From JAKAGE01 sp964416665 (GTDB lineage Bacteria; Patescibacteriota; Minisyncoccia; UBA6257; 2-01-FULL-56-20), in assembly GCA_964416665.1 (NCBI GenBank), contig CAYQFA010000020.1, forward strand, positions 1 through 16,678: a DNA stretch of 16,678 bases, read 5' to 3'. This document shows positions 12,060 to 16,678 of the stretch, piece by piece. How positions within the stretch are numbered: the first letter of the stretch is position 1; the number at the start of each line of letters is the position of its first letter. Position numbers and translations under genes: made by a program. The notes beneath the pieces were generated by a model. The model ran no database searches. It worked only from the letters and a program-made list of their open reading frames with translations, and was not told the DNA's origin.

Positions 12060-13181
12060 TTATTTTAATGCTTCGATGCCCGGCAATTTTTCCCCCGCAA
12101 GGAAATCCACCATCGCGCCGCCGCCGGTCGAGATGAAGCTGAACTTTTTATCGAGCTTATATTTTTTGAGGAACATCACCGTTTCGCCGCCGCCGGAAAC
12201 GGAGAACGCTTTGCGGTTGCGGCCGATCGCTTTCGCGACCGCAACGCTCGCTTTCGCGTATGCCTTCTTTTCGATCAAACCGAGCGGCCCGCTCCAGATG
12301 ATCGTTCGCGCCGCCGCGATCTTCGCGCTGAAAAGCGCGACGGTCTTCGGCCCGACATCAAGGATAGCTTCCCTGCCCCACACAAAATCCACCGGCAGAA
12401 CGACGTTCTCTTGCCGGGCGGTCACCGCCAATGTTGCGATCACTTTGGGATCCTGTTCCCGCAACGATCTTTTAACATCCATCCCCTTGAGGGTAAGAAT
12501 ACTGTTTGCCGGGCCGCCACCCAATAAAAACCAGTCGGCTTTGCGCCTGAAGAATGTTATGACGCCCAGTTTGTCGGAAGCTTTTGCGCCGCCGAGGATC
12601 ATCACCAAGGGATGCTCCGGTTTGACCATCGCTTTCGAAAGCGAAACGATTTCCTGCTCAAGCTCGATGCCGGCGTAGCTCGGCAAAAATTTCGTGATCG
12701 CCGCCACGGACGCGTTCGCACGGTGCGAGACCGCGAACGCATCGTTCACATAAAAATTAGCGAGCGACGCCAAGCGCGCGGCGAGCGCCGGATCGTTCGC
12801 CTCCTCGCCCTTCAAAAATCGCAGGTTATCGAGCAAAAAGATTGAACCCTTCGGGGCACGATCGATCGCCTGTTTTATTTCGTCAAAACGAAAATGGCTG
12901 ACGAACTTCACTTTGCGCTTGATGAACCTCGCAAGGTGCACCGCGTCGCGCTTTAGATGGAGGTCGGCGGGAAAACCCTTCGGCGTGCCGTTCACGATCT
13001 CACCTCCCTCCGGCCGGCCGCGATGGCTCACGATCACCACTTTCGACGCCGTCTTCATGAGCAGCTTCACCGTCGGCAAGACCGCTTCCATGCGCCAATC
13101 GTCCTGGGTATTGAAATCAAGCCTGAGCAACGCAACGCCCGCGAGTTCTTTCGGCTTTGTCCTGCTCAAATATTTGATCAT
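12060..13181 (-). CDS. pgk: Phosphoglycerate kinase
   Basis: 373-aa glycolytic enzyme catalysing 1,3-bisphosphoglycerate + ADP to 3-phosphoglycerate + ATP. Motifs in order: RLDFN (20-24, family RVDFN), SHRGRP (52-57), DNLRF (118-122), NDAFAVSHRANAS (146-158), GGAKASDKLGVI (197-208), DVGPKT (275-280), WSGPLG (296-301, usually WNGPMG), SGGGET (329-334), and the C-terminal STGGGAMVDFLAGEKLPG. It is somewhat shorter than the usual 390-400 aa. The ATG at 13181 is chosen because the in-frame ATG three codons upstream overlaps an extended -10 (TGG-TAGAAT), from which transcription would start at 13181. First gene of the pgk - DHH phosphoesterase - RNase H operon. Confidence 0.97.
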   Translation of the reverse strand: MIKYLSRTKPKELAGVALLRLDFNTQDDWRMEAVLPTVKLLMKTASKVVIVSHRGRPEGGEIVNGTPKGFPADLHLKRDAVHLARFIKRKVKFVSHFRFDEIKQAIDRAPKGSIFLLDNLRFLKGEEANDPALAARLASLANFYVNDAFAVSHRANASVAAITKFLPSYAGIELEQEIVSLSKAMVKPEHPLVMILGGAKASDKLGVITFFRRKADWFLLGGGPANSILTLKGMDVKRSLREQDPKVIATLAVTARQENVVLPVDFVWGREAILDVGPKTVALFSAKIAAARTIIWSGPLGLIEKKAYAKASVAVAKAIGRNRKAFSVSGGGETVMFLKKYKLDKKFSFISTGGGAMVDFLAGEKLPGIEALK

Positions 13182-13188
13182 TGGCTTC

Positions 13189-13197
13189 ATTCTACCA
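13189..13197 (-). promoter_or_regulatory. Extended -10 promoter, leaderless pgk mRNA
   Basis: TGG-TAGAAT on the minus strand, then GAAGCCA (7 nt), then the ATG at 13181. This is the same layout as the nitroreductase promoter. It lies in the 42-nt gap after the VirD4/TraD-like gene, with no terminator between them, so read-through from upstream is also possible. -35 is poor. Confidence 0.6.
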
Positions 13198-13223
13198 AAA
13201 GCAGAAGACTTGGCATAGTGAGA

Positions 13224-15614
13224 CTATGTCCTTAATCTCTTGTAGATCTCATCTTCGATCGTCTGCCGATCCATGCCATATTTCAACCGCGAGTATTCCT
13301 TGAGTTTCGCCGCAAGTTCCTTATTGCCACCGCCCCACGACGTTGTCCCGATCTTCAGATTGAACGGCTTCGATGTCTGTCCGTTGATGAGTATCTTCGC
13401 ATACGCGTTCAGGTTATCGATATTGATGAGGTCGTTCTGGTTGAACACCGGCTCGAATTGTTTGACGAGGAACTCCGCGTCCTGGACGCCGACGCGCATC
13501 ACGAGTTCGGAACCGACGTTGCCGAACACCGCATCGCGGATCTTTTCGTCGAGCTGCGCGATGAACTGGTGCGCCATGGTGAGGTTCAGCCGGTACTTGC
13601 GCGCCTCGGAGAGGATCGTCGCAATGGAATCGGTGGTGAAGTTCTGGAACTCGTCAATATATAGATTGAAATCGCGGCGCTTTTCGGCATCCGCGACGTC
13701 CACGCGCGAGAGCGCCGCCATCAGGATCTTGCCGGTGATGACCATGCCGAGCAGTCCGGCATTGATGTCGCCGATCTTTCCTTTCGACAAGTTGACAAGT
13801 AATATCTTTCCGCCATCCATCACCTCGCGGAAATTGAACGACGACTTCGCCTGACCGATGATCGGCCGCATGTAATCGTTCGTGATGAAACCGCCGAATT
13901 TAGAGGTGATGTACGGCGTCATGTTCGCGAGCGACGCCTCGCCGCCGGCCTTCACCGCCTCCTTCTCCCAAAAATCGATGACGACGGGATTGTGGATACG
14001 CGCAAGCTTGCGCGCGCGGAACGTCGCGTCGGTGAAAATGCGCGGCACCTCAACGAGCGTCGCCGGTTCGTTCGGCATGTCCTCCATCAGAAGCAGCAGC
14101 GCGTTGCGCATGTATTGCTGGAACATCGGCCCCATGGATTCCTGATCGAACAGCCGGTCGAAGATGCTCTGCATTTCATTCACGATGAACGTTTTTTCCT
14201 CCGGCCGATCGTAATTGTAATCGAGCATGTTGAGACCGAGCGGGCGCGAGAGATCGCCGGGGTTGAAGTAGATGACGTCATCAAGCCGCTCCTTCGGTAC
14301 GAAGCCGAGCGCGTTCTCCACGAGATCGCCGTGCGGGTCGATGATCGCGACGCCCTTGCCGTTCTGGATATCCTCGATCATCAAATTACCAAGCAGGGTC
14401 GATTTACCGGTACCGGTCTGACCGACAACGTAAATATGCCGGCGGCGGTCGTCATCCGTAAGATATACCGGTTTCGTCGCACCGCGGAACACGCTCTCGC
14501 CGAGCAACAACCCTTGCTTCGGCATGTTGTCCGGCGGCGCTGCCTCCTTCGATTTCAACCACTTTACCCGCGGCGTTTCCGTAGATGAGATCGGCAAATG
14601 GTAGAAGCTCGCGATCTCCTCGGACGAAAGCGTCATCTTATTCTTCTCGTCGAAGGTTCGATAGATGAACTGCTCGATAAGACCCTTGGGATTGCGCGGC
14701 TTCACGATCTTGAACGCATTGCGCATCGGACTTTCGAACTGGCTGAATCCCGCCACGAGGCCGTTCAGGATATCGTCCGCCTGGAACTGCGAACCCGCCG
14801 ACGCGACAAGACGCACATTCACATCAAAGAGCGGCTTTCCGGCCTTCGCGGTAAGCGCTTTGATCGCCTCATCATCAACGACCTTCTCTTCCTGTTTTTC
14901 TTCTTTCGATTGCGGAGCGAACATATGTTTGGCATCGGAAAAACTCGTCGGCAGGCCATGGTTGAATATTTTTTCCAACCGCTCCCCGCGCTTTAAAAAT
15001 TCCAAATACCGGTGGATCACCTTCTTCGCGTTCTTGAACGCCGGCTTGATCAGTATCTGCATTGACGCGCCTTCGCCGATCTCGTTGATCTTCGCGAACG
15101 AACCGACGATGGATTCGAACGAGTCGATGCCCAGCTCGGCATAGGTGCGGATCGGCAGCGCGTAATTTTCCTTCTCGGTCACGTACGCCGCGGTCGTGGC
15201 GCCATGCACGTTGAAAATATTGAAATCGTCGCCCACCAATTCCACGACGGCGCCGTTCCACAGTCCCTGGATCTGTTTCGCGGCAACCTCCGCCGATAAT
15301 TTCGGCACGCCCATATAAAAATGGATCTCCTCGCCAACGTGCGGAACGGCAACCTCGAAGACAATGGGCTTCTTGATGGCGGCGAGGCTCCCCAGTAATT
15401 GTTCGAAGTGCGCAAGTTCGGATTTGAAATCGTTGCCCTCGGTATTGTTCTTTTCGTTCGGATCGGCCGTTGCCTTCGGGATCTTTATAAGGAAAAGCGA
15501 GCTGCGTAATGAATCGAATATTTTGCGACGAGCGATGCCACGGATGATAAAGTAGGCCGCAACGGCGGCAAGCACCCCCACAACAACCCCGAGAAAAATA
15601 TAAAAAGCGATCAT
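13224..15614 (-). CDS. VirD4/TraD/VirB4-like type IV secretion system ATPase, N-terminally extended
   Basis: 796 aa. One membrane helix (4-24) is followed by a long region (about 40-370) of the kind seen in CPR/Patescibacteria homologues, and then a RecA-like motor. The motor has Walker A GQTGTGKST (398-406), AIIDPHGDLVENAL (423-436), and Walker B LYIDEFQNF (651-659), followed by an ATILSEARKYRLNLTMAHQFIAQL segment carrying the sensor Gln typical of VirD4/TraG-type coupling proteins. It probably moves DNA or protein across the envelope, or powers pilus/competence machinery; no other secretion genes are in the window. The start overlaps the stop of the preceding 139-aa gene (ATGA), so the two are translationally coupled. 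No terminator follows before pgk. Confidence 0.9.
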   Translation of the reverse strand: MIAFYIFLGVVVGVLAAVAAYFIIRGIARRKIFDSLRSSLFLIKIPKATADPNEKNNTEGNDFKSELAHFEQLLGSLAAIKKPIVFEVAVPHVGEEIHFYMGVPKLSAEVAAKQIQGLWNGAVVELVGDDFNIFNVHGATTAAYVTEKENYALPIRTYAELGIDSFESIVGSFAKINEIGEGASMQILIKPAFKNAKKVIHRYLEFLKRGERLEKIFNHGLPTSFSDAKHMFAPQSKEEKQEEKVVDDEAIKALTAKAGKPLFDVNVRLVASAGSQFQADDILNGLVAGFSQFESPMRNAFKIVKPRNPKGLIEQFIYRTFDEKNKMTLSSEEIASFYHLPISSTETPRVKWLKSKEAAPPDNMPKQGLLLGESVFRGATKPVYLTDDDRRRHIYVVGQTGTGKSTLLGNLMIEDIQNGKGVAIIDPHGDLVENALGFVPKERLDDVIYFNPGDLSRPLGLNMLDYNYDRPEEKTFIVNEMQSIFDRLFDQESMGPMFQQYMRNALLLLMEDMPNEPATLVEVPRIFTDATFRARKLARIHNPVVIDFWEKEAVKAGGEASLANMTPYITSKFGGFITNDYMRPIIGQAKSSFNFREVMDGGKILLVNLSKGKIGDINAGLLGMVITGKILMAALSRVDVADAEKRRDFNLYIDEFQNFTTDSIATILSEARKYRLNLTMAHQFIAQLDEKIRDAVFGNVGSELVMRVGVQDAEFLVKQFEPVFNQNDLINIDNLNAYAKILINGQTSKPFNLKIGTTSWGGGNKELAAKLKEYSRLKYGMDRQTIEDEIYKRLRT

Positions 15615-16030
15615 TTTACAATGCCACGTCTTTGTAGTTCCGGATACAGCTTCCCGGCAAGCGCGTCATGGAACGCATCCTGTACGAAATACGGCGATTT
15701 TTCCGATTCAGAAAGGGCCTTACCGATGCCATGCTGAAAGACAAGATCGAGGAGATATTCTATCTCGAGCTTCACTTCCGCCGGGGCGCTTTGCGCGTAA
15801 TCGGGCAGAGGGCTGTTCGCCGCCGCCTGCACCGATGCGGGTGACGGTACCGGCGGCGCCGGGTGTTCGACATGGTTCAAGCGCGGAAAGGCCCGAATGG
15901 CCTCTTTTACCAGTTCCCTCTCGCTGCTATTTCTGAGTTCCGCATTCTCGCGACTGCGTTTCACCTCCGCGGCCAAAGATTTCATGTCGCTCTCGAGCGC
16001 CTGATATTCAAATGTCGGATTTTCGTCCAT
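15611..16030 (-). CDS. Conserved-looking 139-aa partner of the VirD4-like ATPase, unknown function
   Basis: Not a known family to me. Residues 10-47 are highly charged and helical (likely coiled coil, ALESDMKSLAAEVKRSRENAELR). Residues 57-84 are Pro/Ala/Ser-rich. Residues 85-139 (EVKLEIEYLLDLVFQHGIGKAL...PYFVQDAFHDALAGKLYPELQRRGIVK) look like a compact helical domain with a DAFHDAL motif. No membrane helix or signal is seen, so it is cytoplasmic. Its TGA overlaps the ATG of the VirD4-like ATPase, which argues for stoichiometric expression and a physical partnership, perhaps as an adaptor binding the cytoplasmic motor. No Shine-Dalgarno precedes the ATG, which stands 17 bp from the divergent start at 16048. 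Confidence 0.82.
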   Translation of the reverse strand: MDENPTFEYQALESDMKSLAAEVKRSRENAELRNSSERELVKEAIRAFPRLNHVEHPAPPVPSPASVQAAANSPLPDYAQSAPAEVKLEIEYLLDLVFQHGIGKALSESEKSPYFVQDAFHDALAGKLYPELQRRGIVK

Positions 16031-16031
16031 T

Positions 16032-16040
16032 TGCTATAAT
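16032..16040 (+). promoter_or_regulatory. Extended -10 promoter for a leaderless glycosyltransferase mRNA, overlapping a divergent promoter
   Basis: TGC-TATAAT (16032-16040) is followed by AAATGAT and the ATG at 16048. On the minus strand the same bases give TATTAT (16041-16036), five nt before the ATG of the 139-aa gene at 16030, so promoters for both genes seem packed in 17 bp. Confidence 0.6.
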
Positions 16041-16047
16041 AAATGAT

Positions 16048-16678
16048 ATGTCCAATTCGCAACGGTATACTTTCCTTGCTGGCATTTTGATTATAGCAAC
16101 ATTCCTCCGCTTCTACCACTTCACTACCGTTCCCCCCGGACTCTATCCCGACGAAGCAATGGACGGCAACAACGCCGCCGAGGTCGTGGAAACCGGCCAT
16201 CCTCAAGTGTTCTATATTGAGGACAATGGCCGTGAAGGGCTCTATGTAAATCTTGTCGCGGCGATCCTGAAGGTCGCGCCCGTTTATGAACCGTGGATCA
16301 TCCGGCTGCCGGCGGCGATCGCGGGCGTATTCACCGTCGCAGGCATCTATTTTCTCGTGGCCGAACTTTTCGGTGACGGCCCGGGACTTCTCGCCGCATT
16401 CCTCCTCGCAACCAGCTTCTGGCACATCACCTTTTCGCGCATAGGGTTTCGCGCCATCCTCGCGCCGCTCCTTCTCACGTGGGCGCTTTATTTCCTCATC
16501 AAGGCGTTCCGCGCGGCATCCGCCCGCCGCGCCGTGTGGTATTCCATCGCCGCCGGCATTGTCTACGGTCTCGGATTCTATACTTATATCGCCTATCGCA
16601 TCACGCCACTGCTCTTTTTGCTCTTCATCCCGTTCTTCAGGAAAAAACCCGGCTTTTGGAAATGGACCGCTACGTTCT
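16048..16678 (+). CDS. GT39-type (PMT/ArnT-like GT-C) membrane glycosyltransferase, 5' part
   Basis: Open to the window edge; 210 residues are visible. Residues 8-22 are a membrane helix, followed by a non-cytoplasmic loop VPPGLYPDEAMDGNNA (28-43), whose Asp-Glu corresponds to the catalytic acidic pair of the first loop in PMT/ArnT-type GT-C enzymes. After it come FYIEDNGREGLYVNLVA (55-71) and EPWIIRLPAAIAGVFTVAGIYFLVAELFG (81-109), typical of bacterial glycosyltransferase family 39 proteins. Further helices occur at about 90-107, 113-128, 136-151 and 165-183. It probably transfers a sugar from a polyprenyl-phosphate carrier to a lipid, glycan or protein outside the membrane. The acceptor is unknown. 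No Shine-Dalgarno is seen; a leaderless transcript is predicted. Confidence 0.88.
   Translation, partial: MSNSQRYTFLAGILIIATFLRFYHFTTVPPGLYPDEAMDGNNAAEVVETGHPQVFYIEDNGREGLYVNLVAAILKVAPVYEPWIIRLPAAIAGVFTVAGIYFLVAELFGDGPGLLAAFLLATSFWHITFSRIGFRAILAPLLLTWALYFLIKAFRAASARRAVWYSIAAGIVYGLGFYTYIAYRITPLLFLLFIPFFRKKPGFWKWTATF

Noticed and set aside
13992..15144. Long plus-strand frames (198, 132 and 159 codons)
   Set aside because: Shadows of the VirD4-like ATPase; rich in Arg/His/Val/Glu as expected from the complement of that gene, with no start signals.
1..16678. CRISPR arrays, insertion sequences or prophage genes
   Set aside because: No regularly spaced direct repeats, transposase, integrase or phage structural motifs were seen on either strand.

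Overview
The window looks like chromosomal DNA of a Patescibacteria/CPR bacterium, most likely Parcubacteria-like. This is inferred from several signs: very compact spacing, an N-terminally extended VirD4/TraD-like ATPase with a small partner gene, a GT39-type glycosyltransferase, many tiny membrane proteins, and many start codons with no Shine-Dalgarno that sit 6-7 nt behind a -10 box. TGA, TAG and TAA all act as stops, so the code is standard in this respect. No insertion sequence, CRISPR array, tRNA or rRNA was found.

Positions 1-5.3 kb are an accessory-looking stretch of mostly single genes with their own promoters or terminators. They are the 3' end of an isoprenylcysteine-methyltransferase-like gene, an acyl desaturase, an APH/choline-kinase-fold phosphotransferase, a SAM methyltransferase, a membrane-anchored Yx(FWY)xxD-repeat protein, a 31-residue Cys-rich protein, and two small membrane proteins.

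Positions 5.3-9.4 kb, nearly all on the minus strand, hold a redox/electrophile-defence group: an aldo/keto reductase, a zinc alcohol dehydrogenase broken by a large internal deletion, a nitroreductase, a hemolysin III homologue, a VOC protein and a DoxX-like protein. A 20-bp perfect dyad of the MerR-operator type lies in the promoter spacer upstream of the aldo/keto reductase. Two small membrane proteins (50 and about 71 aa) lie between.

Positions 9.45-10.5 kb hold rnpB (RNase P RNA, minus) with its own promoter and terminator, and a divergent XRE-type regulator gene (plus). The -35 boxes of the two promoters overlap.

Positions 10.5-16.7 kb are core-like. A minus-strand operon pgk - DHH phosphoesterase - RNase H (with a viroplasmin-like hybrid-binding domain) joins glycolysis to RNA/nucleotide turnover. 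Upstream of it are the translationally coupled pair 139-aa protein - VirD4/TraD-like ATPase. The window ends in a divergent GT39-type glycosyltransferase, cut by the window edge, only 17 bp from the 139-aa gene.

The most interesting cross-cutting signal is the start architecture. At least five genes appear to be transcribed as leaderless mRNAs, while others nearby carry classical Shine-Dalgarno sites.
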